From the NCBI RefSeq assembly GCF_024172125.1, contig NZ_JAMZEA010000003.1, positions 682,001 through 746,000 of the forward strand: DNA of 64,000 nt, given 5' to 3'. Within the stretch, counting starts at the first letter, position 1; the number at the start of each line of letters is the position of its first letter. The notes beneath the pieces are model-generated. The model did not search any database, had not been told where the DNA came from, and saw nothing but the letters and a program-made list of their open reading frames with translations. Position numbers and translations under genes: made by a program. Below, in pieces: positions 8,336 to 16,147 of the stretch. Source of the stretch: Actinomadura rupiterrae. Lineage in GTDB: Bacteria > Actinomycetota > Actinomycetes > Streptosporangiales > Streptosporangiaceae.

Positions 8336-8656
8336 ATGGCCTGGATCTTCCTCGCGCTCGCGATCGTCTTCGAGATCGCCTTCGCCCTCGGCACCAACGC
8401 CACCCGCGGCTTCACCCGCCTGTGGCCCTCGGTCCTCACCCTGCTGGCCGCCAGCGGCGGCATCTTCACCCTCAGCCTCGCCCTCCGCACCCTGGACGTC
8501 GGCGTCGGCTACACCATCTGGACCGGCATCGGCTCCATCGGCACCGTCCTCTTCGGCGCCCTCATCTACAAGGAGAAGATCACCCTCCCCAAACTCCTCT
8601 CCTTCGCCGCCATCATCGCCGGCGCCATCACCCTCAAACTGGCCTCCGGCCTCTGA
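8336..8656 (+). CDS. SMR family exporter subunit B (SugE/Gdx-like)
   Basis: A 106-residue paralogue of the preceding gene, with Glu13 in IVFEIAFALGTNAT, GFTRLWPSVLT, and DVGVGYTIWTGIGS in helix 3. GAAGGAG lies ahead of ATG 8336. It shares the Phe16 and Gly42 replacements of its partner. The two products probably assemble as an antiparallel heterodimer that exports a small cation using proton exchange. It converges with the AAA-nuclease gene; the stops are two bases apart, with no visible terminator. Confidence 0.88.
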   Translation: MAWIFLALAIVFEIAFALGTNATRGFTRLWPSVLTLLAASGGIFTLSLALRTLDVGVGYTIWTGIGSIGTVLFGALIYKEKITLPKLLSFAAIIAGAITLKLASGL

Positions 8657-8658
8657 CG

Positions 8659-10236
8659 CTAGGCGTGGATGAGCGTGATCTTCCGGCCGGACGGCGACTT
8701 GACGGTCTCGATGCCCGCCCGTTCGGTGATCGGCGGAGCCGACGGGCGGCGGTCGAAGACGATCAGGGTGCCGGTGTCCAGACCGAGGCGGTCGATGTAG
8801 CGGTCGAGCTGCTCCAGACCGTCCGCGACCTGGTCACCGGTCTTCTCGGTGCGCACCTTCAGCTCGAAGGCCGACTGCTGCACCGCCCGGCCGCCGTCCG
8901 CACCGGTGTACGGCTTGTGGATCATCAGATCGAGACGCATCCGGCCGAGCGCGTACTCGCGGTCGATGATGGCCCCGCCGTTGACGACCCGCTGGAGGAA
9001 CGCCTGGAAGACCAGGTGGCACGCGGCCTCGTGGTAGGTGTGCTCGGCGTCGAGGATCTCGGCGTTCGCCTTCCAGAACGCGACGAAATCGCGGTGGATC
9101 TTGGGGATGTCGAGCCGCCCGTCCGGCATGAGGAACGCCCTCGGCTCGGCATCGATCATGTGCTGGACGGGAAGGGACAGCACGCGGACGATCACCTCCT
9201 GGTACGCCGGGTTGGCGATGAGAGGCGGCGACGTGCGAGTGATCAGGCCCAGGTCACGAACGTAGGACAGGTCGTCGTCGTAGGAGGCGTCCCAACGCGG
9301 GTCCCCACCAGTGATCATCGGCTCGATGAACCGGCGGACGCGCGGTTCGTGCAGCCGGGCGACCAGGGAGTCCAGATGGGTGGCCCGCTGCACGATGAGG
9401 CGCTCGACGGCCCGGTCCATCAGCTCGTCGGTGATCTCCTGGTCCGCCGGAACCTTCATCACCTGGATGATGTCCCGGGCCAGGGCGTTGACCAGCCATG
9501 GCTGCCCCTGGCTCGCGTGGTAGGCGCGCTCGACGGCCTCATCGGTGAACTTCTGGCCGGTCAGCTCCGTGTGCTGACCGTAAAGCGAGGCCATCTCGCT
9601 CATGGAGAAGTCGTCGATCCGCAGGGATCCGGCGCTGATGTTGAAGGGGCTGGACGTGCTCAGCCGAGTGGGGTCGCCTCCCGAGGCCGCCTTGTAGTCG
9701 CGCACGTTCCGCATCCCGCACAGCACCACCGAGTGGGGGAACCGGACGTTCGCGGAGGTGTAGCCATCGCGGAGCGATCCCAGCACCCCCATCAAGACCC
9801 GCCCCTCCAGGGCGTCGATCTCGTCGATGAGCAGCACAAGCTTGCGAGGGCACTGCTTGGTCCATGCCTGCAAGGCGCTGAACAGCCGCGCTCCGGGCGT
9901 ACTGTCCGGCCAAGGCATGGGCGGCAGGCACTCCGGGTCGAGTCCGGCCATCTCCGCCTCTGCCCTGATCGCGTCGAGGACCTCCGGCTGCGCTTCCGCA
10001 GGGTCGCTGAAAATGCGCGCGCGCTCGCACGAGAAGCGGACGGCGGCGTACTCACCGGTGGCGTTGAGCGTCTCGGCGAGGGACGCGAGCGTCGTCGTCT
10101 TGCCGGTCTGGCGAGGCGCGTGCATCACGAAGTACTGGCCGTCCTCCACGAGTTCGAGTGCCTCCGGCAGCCGAGGGAGCGGCGGCAGCATGTAGTGCTT
10201 GCCAGGAATGCACGGTCCGGCCGTGTTGAATTTCAT
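8659..10236 (-). CDS. AAA-type ATPase with C-terminal PD-(D/E)XK nuclease-like domain
   Basis: A 525-residue protein with two recognisable halves. Walker A PRQTGKTT is at residues 41-48 and Walker B KLVLLIDEID ends near 141; a helical region follows. Near the end, Asp436 (RLDLMIHK) and the FELK stretch with Glu458 and Lys460 fit the D...ExK metal site of PD-(D/E)XK nucleases. The start complementary to 10234-10236 begins MKFNTAGPC. It resembles other bacterial AAA-ATPase plus DEXK families of unknown role. It stands alone, with no restriction, toxin or transposase gene next to it. A defence or DNA-maintenance role is possible but unproven. Confidence 0.75.
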   Translation of the reverse strand: MKFNTAGPCIPGKHYMLPPLPRLPEALELVEDGQYFVMHAPRQTGKTTTLASLAETLNATGEYAAVRFSCERARIFSDPAEAQPEVLDAIRAEAEMAGLDPECLPPMPWPDSTPGARLFSALQAWTKQCPRKLVLLIDEIDALEGRVLMGVLGSLRDGYTSANVRFPHSVVLCGMRNVRDYKAASGGDPTRLSTSSPFNISAGSLRIDDFSMSEMASLYGQHTELTGQKFTDEAVERAYHASQGQPWLVNALARDIIQVMKVPADQEITDELMDRAVERLIVQRATHLDSLVARLHEPRVRRFIEPMITGGDPRWDASYDDDLSYVRDLGLITRTSPPLIANPAYQEVIVRVLSLPVQHMIDAEPRAFLMPDGRLDIPKIHRDFVAFWKANAEILDAEHTYHEAACHLVFQAFLQRVVNGGAIIDREYALGRMRLDLMIHKPYTGADGGRAVQQSAFELKVRTEKTGDQVADGLEQLDRYIDRLGLDTGTLIVFDRRPSAPPITERAGIETVKSPSGRKITLIHA

Positions 10237-10320
10237 CACCCTCCGCACACTAGCCGTCACATATGACAGTCGTCCTGCGGGTTGAGGGACTGTGGGGCGA
10301 TGTGCTCTCGGCGGGGCGGT

Positions 10321-11028
10321 GTGAGCGTTGGGGGTGTGATCGAAGTTGATGGGTTGACGAAGCGGTACGGGGCGGTTTCGGCTGTGGACGGGGTTTCGTT
10401 CGTGGCGCGGCCTGGGGTGGTGACGGGGTTTCTGGGGCCCAATGGGGCCGGGAAGTCGACGACCATGCGGATCTTGCTCGGGTTGGCTTCGGCGGATTCT
10501 GGTCAGGCGCTTTTGAGTGGGCGTAGCTATCGGGAGATCGAGCGGCCCTTGTGCGAGGTGGGGGCGCTTTTGGAGTGTGCGGCGCCGCATCGGGGGCGGA
10601 GTGGGTACGCGCATCTGCTGTGGCTCGCGCGGTCGCATGGGATCGGGGTGCAGCGGGTTCGGGAGGTGCTCGGGCTCGTCGGGTTGGAGGACGCGGCGCG
10701 GCGGCGGGTCGGCGGGTACTCGCAGGGGATGCGGCAGCGGCTCGGGCTCGCGGCGGCGCTGCTCGGCGATCCCGGGATCGTGGTCCTGGACGAGCCGGCC
10801 AACGGGCTCGATCCGGAGGGGATCCGGTGGTTGCGGGGGTTGTTGCGCGGGCTCGCCGGAGAAGGGCGGACGGTCCTTGTTTCCAGCCACCTGATCGGTG
10901 AGGTCGCTCGGACGGCCGATCGGCTTGTCGTCGTGGCGCGCGGGCGGCTGGTCGCCGATGCGGACACGGCCGATTTCACCGGCGATCTGGAGGACGAGTT
11001 CCTGCGGCTGACGGGCGGTGCGAGGTGA
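10321..11028 (+). CDS. ABC-2 exporter ATP-binding protein
   Basis: A 235-residue ATPase of the drug/lantibiotic exporter type. Walker A GPNGAGKST is near residues 39-47, the signature is YSQGMRQRLGLAAALL, and Walker B is IVVLDEPANGLDPEG. Candidate starts are GTG 10321 and GTG 10336; the first has a purine-rich stretch before it and keeps three more residues. It overlaps the permease gene by four bases. A two-component system follows immediately, the usual arrangement when an exporter is induced by its own substrate, often a membrane-active compound. Confidence 0.87.
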   Translation: MSVGGVIEVDGLTKRYGAVSAVDGVSFVARPGVVTGFLGPNGAGKSTTMRILLGLASADSGQALLSGRSYREIERPLCEVGALLECAAPHRGRSGYAHLLWLARSHGIGVQRVREVLGLVGLEDAARRRVGGYSQGMRQRLGLAAALLGDPGIVVLDEPANGLDPEGIRWLRGLLRGLAGEGRTVLVSSHLIGEVARTADRLVVVARGRLVADADTADFTGDLEDEFLRLTGGAR

Positions 11029-11768
11029 TCGATGCGGTGCGGGCCGAGCTGCTCAAGCTGCGGAGCGTCCGGGGGCCGGTGATCGCGCTGGCGCTGGTGC
11101 CCGTGATCAGCATCGGGGTCGGGGCGCTGGACGGGTGGTCCGGACGGCGGGCGATGGACGCGCACAACCCGCTGCTGCGGCCGGACTTCACGGCGCAGCA
11201 GGCGGGGTTCGACGGCGTCCAGTACGGGATGCTCGCGCTGATCGCGTTCGGCGTGCTGGCCGTGTCCGGGGATCCGCTCGGGCCCGCGCTGCTGGCGGTG
11301 CCGAGGCGCGCGCGGTTCCATGCCGCGAAGCTGGCCGCGATCGCGGTGGTGGCGCTGCCGGTCGTCGCGTTCTCGGTGGTCGGGTCGGACCTCGCCACGC
11401 AGATCGCGCTTGGGCCCTACGGGAAGTCGTTGGGGGCGGACGGGGTGCCGCGGTCGTTGGCCGGGGCCGTCCTGTATCTGATGCTCATGTGCCTGTTCGC
11501 GGCCGGGTGCACGGTGATGGCGCGGAACGCGCTGGTGCCGCTGGCTGTGTTGTTGCCGCTGGTCACGGTGGGGTCGCAGCTGATGTCGGTCGCGCAGTCG
11601 AGCCGGTACGCGGCCGATCTGCTGCCGGACCGGGCGGGGGCGCAGCTGCTGACCGTCCGGCCGGAGCATGATGCGCTGGGGCCCGCGCTCGGGGGTCTGA
11701 TCCTGGTGGCGTGGGCCGTTGCGGCGATGGTCGGCGGGTTGGCCGTGTTGCGGCGGCGGGACGTCTGA
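11025..11768 (+). CDS. ABC-2 exporter permease
   Basis: A 247-residue membrane protein starting at GTG 11025, inside the ATPase stop (GTGA). It opens VRAELLKLRSVRGPVIALAL, the usual start of ABC-2 permeases such as those for lantibiotic immunity or bacitracin export. Further hydrophobic segments follow, ending with an Arg-rich tail. No extracellular loop long enough for a BceB-type sensor is present. The substrate is unknown. Confidence 0.82.
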   Translation: MIDAVRAELLKLRSVRGPVIALALVPVISIGVGALDGWSGRRAMDAHNPLLRPDFTAQQAGFDGVQYGMLALIAFGVLAVSGDPLGPALLAVPRRARFHAAKLAAIAVVALPVVAFSVVGSDLATQIALGPYGKSLGADGVPRSLAGAVLYLMLMCLFAAGCTVMARNALVPLAVLLPLVTVGSQLMSVAQSSRYAADLLPDRAGAQLLTVRPEHDALGPALGGLILVAWAVAAMVGGLAVLRRRDV

Positions 11769-11799
11769 CAGTTACGCTTTCGGGCATTTGGGAGGCGTT

Positions 11800-12447
11800 C
11801 TGAGCGAGTCGGTCCGGGTTCTTATCGCGGAGGACCAGGCGTTGCTGCGCGGCAGCTTCCGGTTGCTCGTCGACTCCGCGCCGGGGCTGGAGGTCGTCGG
11901 CGAGGCGGGCGACGGCGAGCGTGCGGTCGAGCTGGCGCGGCGGCTGCGTCCGGATGTGGTCCTGATGGACGTCCGGATGCCCGTCCTGGACGGGGTGGAG
12001 GCGACCCGCCGGATCTGCGGCGACCCCGAGGCGGGCGGCGCGCGGGTGCTCGTGCTGACCATGTTCGACCTGGACGCGTACGTGTTCGCGGCGCTGCGCG
12101 CGGGCGCGAGCGGATTCCTGTTGAAGGACACGCGTCCGGCCGACCTGCTGGAAGGGATCAGGGTCGTGGCGTCCGGGGAGAGCATGCTCGCGCCGTCGGT
12201 CGCGCGGCGGCTGGTCGAGGCGTTCGCGCGGCGCTCGGAGGTCGCGATCGACGGCATCACGGATCGGGAGCGGGACGTGTTGAAGCTGGTCGCCGAGGGG
12301 CTCAGCAACACCGAGATCGCCGAGCGGCTCCGGCTCGGCCTCCCGACGGTGAAGACGCACGTCGGACGGCTGCTCAGCAAGCTGCACGCCCGCGACCGCG
12401 CCCAGCTCGTCATCATCGCCTACGAATCCGGACTGGCCGGACGATGA
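11800..12447 (+). CDS. NarL/LuxR-type response regulator
   Basis: Receiver domain (VRVLIAEDQALLRGSFR, phospho-acceptor Asp in VVLMDVRMP near residue 57) followed by a LuxR-type helix-turn-helix (ITDRERDVLKLVAEGLSNTE, then TVKTHVGRLLSKL). There is no ATG or GTG at a sensible place. CTG 11800 has GGGAGG four bases before it; TTG 11788 is in frame but has no ribosome-binding site. I chose CTG, with low certainty. The gene overlaps the kinase gene by four bases. Together they should control the upstream ABC exporter. Confidence 0.87.
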   Translation: MSESVRVLIAEDQALLRGSFRLLVDSAPGLEVVGEAGDGERAVELARRLRPDVVLMDVRMPVLDGVEATRRICGDPEAGGARVLVLTMFDLDAYVFAALRAGASGFLLKDTRPADLLEGIRVVASGESMLAPSVARRLVEAFARRSEVAIDGITDRERDVLKLVAEGLSNTEIAERLRLGLPTVKTHVGRLLSKLHARDRAQLVIIAYESGLAGR

Positions 12448-13622
12448 AGCGGGACGTGCCGGTGGCTTTCGGCCTGGCCGTTCTGCCGCCGCTGGCCGGG
12501 CTCCAATCGCTGAGCGCCTGGGCGTGGATCGTGTCGGTGGCGGCGGCGTTGCCACTGGTAGTGCGGCGGCGCTGGCCGGTTGCGGCGTTCGCCGTGTCGG
12601 CGGCGGTGTCCGTCGCCGGGATCGCGGTGGGAGCGGGCGCGTTCCTCGCTGCGGCGCTCGCGCTCTACACGGTCGCGTCCACGCGGGACGCGCCGCGCGG
12701 GCCGTCCACCGGGCTCGTCGGCGGGTTCAGCGCGGCGGGGGCGGTGGCGCTGGCCGCCGTGGGCGCTCCGGCGGGCACGTTCGCGAGCGCCGTGCCGCGC
12801 GGGCTGCTCGGGCTGGTGCTGCTCGGCGGCGCGTGGACGGCCGGACGGGCCGTCCACGAGCGGCGGCGCAGCGCCGAGCGCGAGATCGAGCGCGCCCGGA
12901 TGGACGAGCGCCTGCGCATCGCGCGCGAGATGCACGACGTCGTGACGCACGGGATGGGCCTCATCGCCGTCCAGGCGGGCGTCGCGAACCACGTCGTCGG
13001 CGAGCACCCGGAGGAGGCGCGGCGGGCGCTCGCCGTGATCGAGGACGTCAGCCGCAGGTCGCTCGGCGAGATGCGGGCGATGCTCGGCGTCCTGCGCGGC
13101 GAGGCGGACGAGGCCGCCCTCGAACCCGCACCCGACCTCTCCGACCTGCCAAAACTCGTCCAGGACGCCGGGGCAGAACTGGAATTCGACACGTCCGGCC
13201 CGCAGAACGAAGCACAGCCCGCCCCGGACGGCGCGCCCTCCGGGATGCGATTCGACGCGGACGGCACGCCGTCCGGAGGGCGGCTTGGTACCGACGGTGC
13301 GGCGGACGGGGTCCGACTCGGCGTGGACGGGGTGCCGTCTGGGGTGCAGGTTGCGGCGTTTCGGATTGTTCAGGAGGCGCTGACGAATGTGCGGCGGCAT
13401 GCGGGGGCGGCGGCGCGCTGCCGGGTCCGTGTCCACTCTCGGCCAGGGCGGCTCGACGTGGAGATCCGCGACACCGGGACCGGGGTGTCGGGTGTTCGGG
13501 CGGCGGGTGGGGGTTTCGGGCTGGTCGGGATGCGGGAGCGGGCGCTGGCGCATGGCGGGGAGTTCGAGGCCGGGCCGGTGGACGGCGGCGGGTTCGCCGT
13601 GCGGGCGACCTTGCGTTACTGA
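12444..13622 (+). CDS. NarL-type sensor histidine kinase
   Basis: A 392-residue membrane kinase. Hydrophobic segments occupy roughly the first 130 residues with no large external domain. The HisKA_3 box ERLRIAREMHDVVTHGMGL follows, with His164, and then the HATPase N-box AAFRIVQEALTNVRRHAG and the G-box GGGFGLVGMRERA. Between the two catalytic parts lies an unusual array of four 11-residue repeats of the pattern DGxPSGxRxxx. Usually a single such segment (LPxGVxLAAYRI) leads into the N-box. ATG 12444 overlaps the regulator stop. Confidence 0.87.
   Translation: MKRDVPVAFGLAVLPPLAGLQSLSAWAWIVSVAAALPLVVRRRWPVAAFAVSAAVSVAGIAVGAGAFLAAALALYTVASTRDAPRGPSTGLVGGFSAAGAVALAAVGAPAGTFASAVPRGLLGLVLLGGAWTAGRAVHERRRSAEREIERARMDERLRIAREMHDVVTHGMGLIAVQAGVANHVVGEHPEEARRALAVIEDVSRRSLGEMRAMLGVLRGEADEAALEPAPDLSDLPKLVQDAGAELEFDTSGPQNEAQPAPDGAPSGMRFDADGTPSGGRLGTDGAADGVRLGVDGVPSGVQVAAFRIVQEALTNVRRHAGAAARCRVRVHSRPGRLDVEIRDTGTGVSGVRAAGGGFGLVGMRERALAHGGEFEAGPVDGGGFAVRATLRY
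13227..13358 (+). repeat. 33-bp tandem repeat x4 inside the histidine kinase
   Basis: Four contiguous 33-bp units start at 13227, 13260, 13293 and 13326, each beginning GACGG. They encode 11-residue repeats DGAPSGMRFDA, DGTPSGGRLGT, DGAADGVRLGV and DGVPSGVQVAA. The last runs into the N-box, so it is probably the original copy. Confidence 0.9.
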
Positions 13623-13624
13623 GG

Positions 13625-14617
13625 TCAGTGGACGAGTTCGGGGCTGAGGAGCGCGTCGCCGAGTTCGGTGCGGCGGTACAGGACGGACCGTCCGTAACGG
13701 TCCCGGGCGACCAGGCCGGAATCGCGCAGGACGGCCAGGTGGTCGCCGACGCAGCCGAGGCTCAGGTTGAGCAGGGCGGACAGCCGGGTCGTGGTGGTCG
13801 GCTCGTCCAGGGTGCGCAGGACGTCGGCGCGGGTGCGGCCGATGAGCTTCGGCAGGCCGTCGTCGGGCGGTGCGTCGCGGGACCAGAGGTTGGCGACGCC
13901 GCGCGCCCGGTAGGACAGGGTGTTCTGCCAGGGCGGTTCGGTGGAGTAGCCGAGGCCGGCGAAGACCGACGGCAGGAAGAGCAGCCCGCCGCCGTTCAGG
14001 GCCGTCCGGGAGTCGTTGAGTCCGACGAGCTCGATCGTCCCGCCGGTCTCGGACGGGTGCCAGCGGACCCGCGGGGACAGCCCGGCGAGGGCTTCGGCCC
14101 ACCCGTAAACGGCGAGACGACCTGCCCGGTAGAGCAGGTCCCGCTCGAAGATCGTCCGCATCGCGGGCCATTCCGGCGCGATCAGCGCGGCGAACGCCCG
14201 GCCGAGGCCCTCGGCGAGCAGTTCCACGACGTCCGGGGCGTCCAGGACGGACCGGACGCCGCGGTCCGGCTCGGGCAGCCCGGCGCGGTTCTGCGCCAGC
14301 TCGTGCCGCGCCAGGTCCAGCGGCGTGGCCCTGACCTGCGCGAGCTGCTCCTCGATCGAGATGTGCACGCGCTCGGGCGGCGGCGTGACGAAGTCGGTCA
14401 TGTAGCCCTGGCGGCGGCGCAGGTAGACAAGCGCGCGGACGGCCGGGTCGTCGAGCAGCGACCGGAACACAGGCCGGACGCGCTGAACCCACGGCCCGAG
14501 CGGCCCGAGGGCGTGCCGGCCCGACACCACGCCGAGCGCGCTGTTCACCTCTACCAGCGGAGACACCGCGAACCGCGACGCGGTGACGTCCCCCGGACCG
14601 ACCTCGATCCACGCCAT
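13625..14617 (-). CDS. ArsR-type winged-helix regulator with N-terminal DUF5937-like region
   Basis: A 330-residue protein. The N-terminal two thirds (VSPLVEVNSALGVVSGRHA, then GYMTDFVTPPPERVHISIEE) match a domain common in actinobacterial ArsR-like regulators. The C-terminal 80 residues form the winged helix (IGRTRADVLRTLDEPTTTTR, LSLGCVGDHLAVLRDSGLVA). No metal-binding Cys pair is visible, so a metal sensor is unlikely. It is divergent from an MFS gene 59 bases away, which it probably represses; this partnership is common in actinomycetes. The ligand is unknown. Confidence 0.83.
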   Translation of the reverse strand: MAWIEVGPGDVTASRFAVSPLVEVNSALGVVSGRHALGPLGPWVQRVRPVFRSLLDDPAVRALVYLRRRQGYMTDFVTPPPERVHISIEEQLAQVRATPLDLARHELAQNRAGLPEPDRGVRSVLDAPDVVELLAEGLGRAFAALIAPEWPAMRTIFERDLLYRAGRLAVYGWAEALAGLSPRVRWHPSETGGTIELVGLNDSRTALNGGGLLFLPSVFAGLGYSTEPPWQNTLSYRARGVANLWSRDAPPDDGLPKLIGRTRADVLRTLDEPTTTTRLSALLNLSLGCVGDHLAVLRDSGLVARDRYGRSVLYRRTELGDALLSPELVH

Positions 14618-14676
14618 GTTTCGCTCCTGCCCGAAAGCTTAGCCTGGACGGCCACCTGCCCGCGAAGGTGCGGTTC

Positions 14677-15915
14677 GTGACGACGACTCCTACTACGTCC
14701 CCCGCCACCGTCGCCTACCGCGACATCTTCGCCGTCCGCGAGTTCCGCGTCCTGTTCGCGCTCCGGGTGATCCTCGTCGGCGGCGACATGGTGCGGATGC
14801 TGGCGCTGTCCGTGCTGGTCTACCAGCGCACCGGATCGTCGCTGCTCGCGGCGCTCGCCTACACCGCCGAGATGTTCCCCTACGTCATCAGCGGCGCGTT
14901 GCTGCTCTCGCACACCGACCGGCTGCCGCCGCGCCGCCTGCTGGTCGGCGTCTACCTGGTCCAGTCGGCGACCTCGGCGGTGCTCGCGCTGGACGTGCTG
15001 CCCGTCGGCGGCACGCTCTGCGTGATGTTCGCCCTCGGGCTGCTCATGCCGCTCGCGTCCGCGTCCACCTGGGCGATGCTCAGCGAGATCCTGCCCGGGG
15101 AGGGCGGCTACGTGCTGGGCCGGTCCGTCTTCACCATGACGGCGGGCGGCGCGCAGATCGCCGGGCAGGCGTTCGGCGGGCTGATGATCGCGGCGGTCGG
15201 GCCGTCCAGCACGCTGTGGATCTCCACCGGGACCGCCGGGTGCGCCGCCGTGTTCGCGCGGATCGGACTGGCCGCCCGTCCGCCGCGGGTCGAGGGCGAC
15301 CGCGAGGACGGGGCCGCGCGGGAGACCTGGCGGGTCAACCGGGCGCTGCTCCGCGACCCGGTGATCCGCGGGACGCTCCTCGCGATGTGGCTGCCCACGG
15401 CGCTCGCGACCGGCGCGGAGGGCGTGGTGATCCCGTACGCCGCGTCCATCGGGAAGCCGGAGCAGGCGGGTTTCGTGCTCGCCGCGATCGCGGCCGGGAT
15501 GCTGCTGGGCAGCTTCGTCGTCGGACGGTTCGTCCCGCTGGCGCTGCGCGAGCGGATCGGCCTGCTGCTGGCGGTGCTGAACGGCGCGCCGCTGGTCCTG
15601 TTCGCCCTCGAACCGGGCATCGCGATCGCCTGCGTGCTCGGGCTGGCGGGGGCGGCCGGGCTGAGCTACGAGCTGAGCATCCAGCAGCGGTTCGTGGACG
15701 CCGTCCCGGAGGAGCGCCGCGGCCAGGCGTTCGGCCTGCTCACCACCGGGACGATGACCCTCCAGTCCGGCGCGATGGCCGGTGCGGGCGCGGTCGCCGA
15801 GGGCCTCTCCCCCGGCCTCACGATGGCGATCTTCGGCGGGGCGTCGGTGTGCGTGGCCCTCTCCCTGGCCCGCCACCTGCGCTGGAGCCCGCCGGCCGCG
15901 GTCGTCGCCGACTAG
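14677..15915 (+). CDS. MFS transporter
   Basis: A 412-residue major facilitator protein with about 12 hydrophobic segments, opening VAYRDIFAVREFRVLFALRV. GTG 14677 is chosen because GAAGG (14664-14668) lies eight bases before it; GTG 14668 would overlap that site. It is divergent from the ArsR-type regulator and probably exports a drug-like compound. The last codons and the stop lie in a degenerate 30-bp duplication (CCCGCCGGCCG occurs at 15888 and again at 15918). Confidence 0.82.
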   Translation: MTTTPTTSPATVAYRDIFAVREFRVLFALRVILVGGDMVRMLALSVLVYQRTGSSLLAALAYTAEMFPYVISGALLLSHTDRLPPRRLLVGVYLVQSATSAVLALDVLPVGGTLCVMFALGLLMPLASASTWAMLSEILPGEGGYVLGRSVFTMTAGGAQIAGQAFGGLMIAAVGPSSTLWISTGTAGCAAVFARIGLAARPPRVEGDREDGAARETWRVNRALLRDPVIRGTLLAMWLPTALATGAEGVVIPYAASIGKPEQAGFVLAAIAAGMLLGSFVVGRFVPLALRERIGLLLAVLNGAPLVLFALEPGIAIACVLGLAGAAGLSYELSIQQRFVDAVPEERRGQAFGLLTTGTMTLQSGAMAGAGAVAEGLSPGLTMAIFGGASVCVALSLARHLRWSPPAAVVAD

Positions 15916-15947
15916 AACCCGCCGGCCGGGAGTCGTTGGTCCGGGCC
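15888..15947 (+). repeat. degenerate 30-bp duplication across the MFS stop codon
   Basis: CCCGCCGGCCG recurs at 15888-15898 and 15918-15928, with the stop codon (15913-15915) in the first unit. GTCGTNGCCGAC recurs a third time near 15972. The copies are eroded. Confidence 0.5.
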
Positions 15948-15979
15948 GTTGATCACGGGCTGTTGCCTGAGTCGTTGCC

Positions 15980-16011
15980 GACCGGGGAGATCCGCCCTGG
16001 ACTCCCCGGTC
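15980..16011. terminator. bidirectional terminator hairpin
   Basis: GACCGGGGAG (15980-15989) pairs perfectly with CTCCCCGGTC (16002-16011) across a 12-base loop. It lies between the convergent MFS and aminomutase genes and can serve both. Confidence 0.7.
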
Positions 16012-16035
16012 GCACCCGTCGGATTCCGCCGTGGG

Positions 16036-16147
16036 AATTACGGTCCCGGAGTTACCGGCTGGGAGTTACGTGCCCGGAGTTCCGGTCCTGGAGTTACGGG
16101 CCGGAAATTACCCTCCGGGAGTTACGCGTCCGGAATTACGCCTCGAA
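16036..16147. repeat. 14-bp tandem repeat x8 after the aminomutase gene
   Basis: Eight units of 14 bp with consensus ARTTACGNNCCNGG start at 16036 and recur every 14 bases to 16134. The last unit crosses the stop codon (16136-16138) of the radical SAM gene on the minus strand. No other gene lies in the stretch. Confidence 0.9.

Noticed and set aside
16036..16147. Possible CRISPR array at the 14-bp repeats
   Set aside because: Units are contiguous without spacers, much too short, and no cas gene is present.
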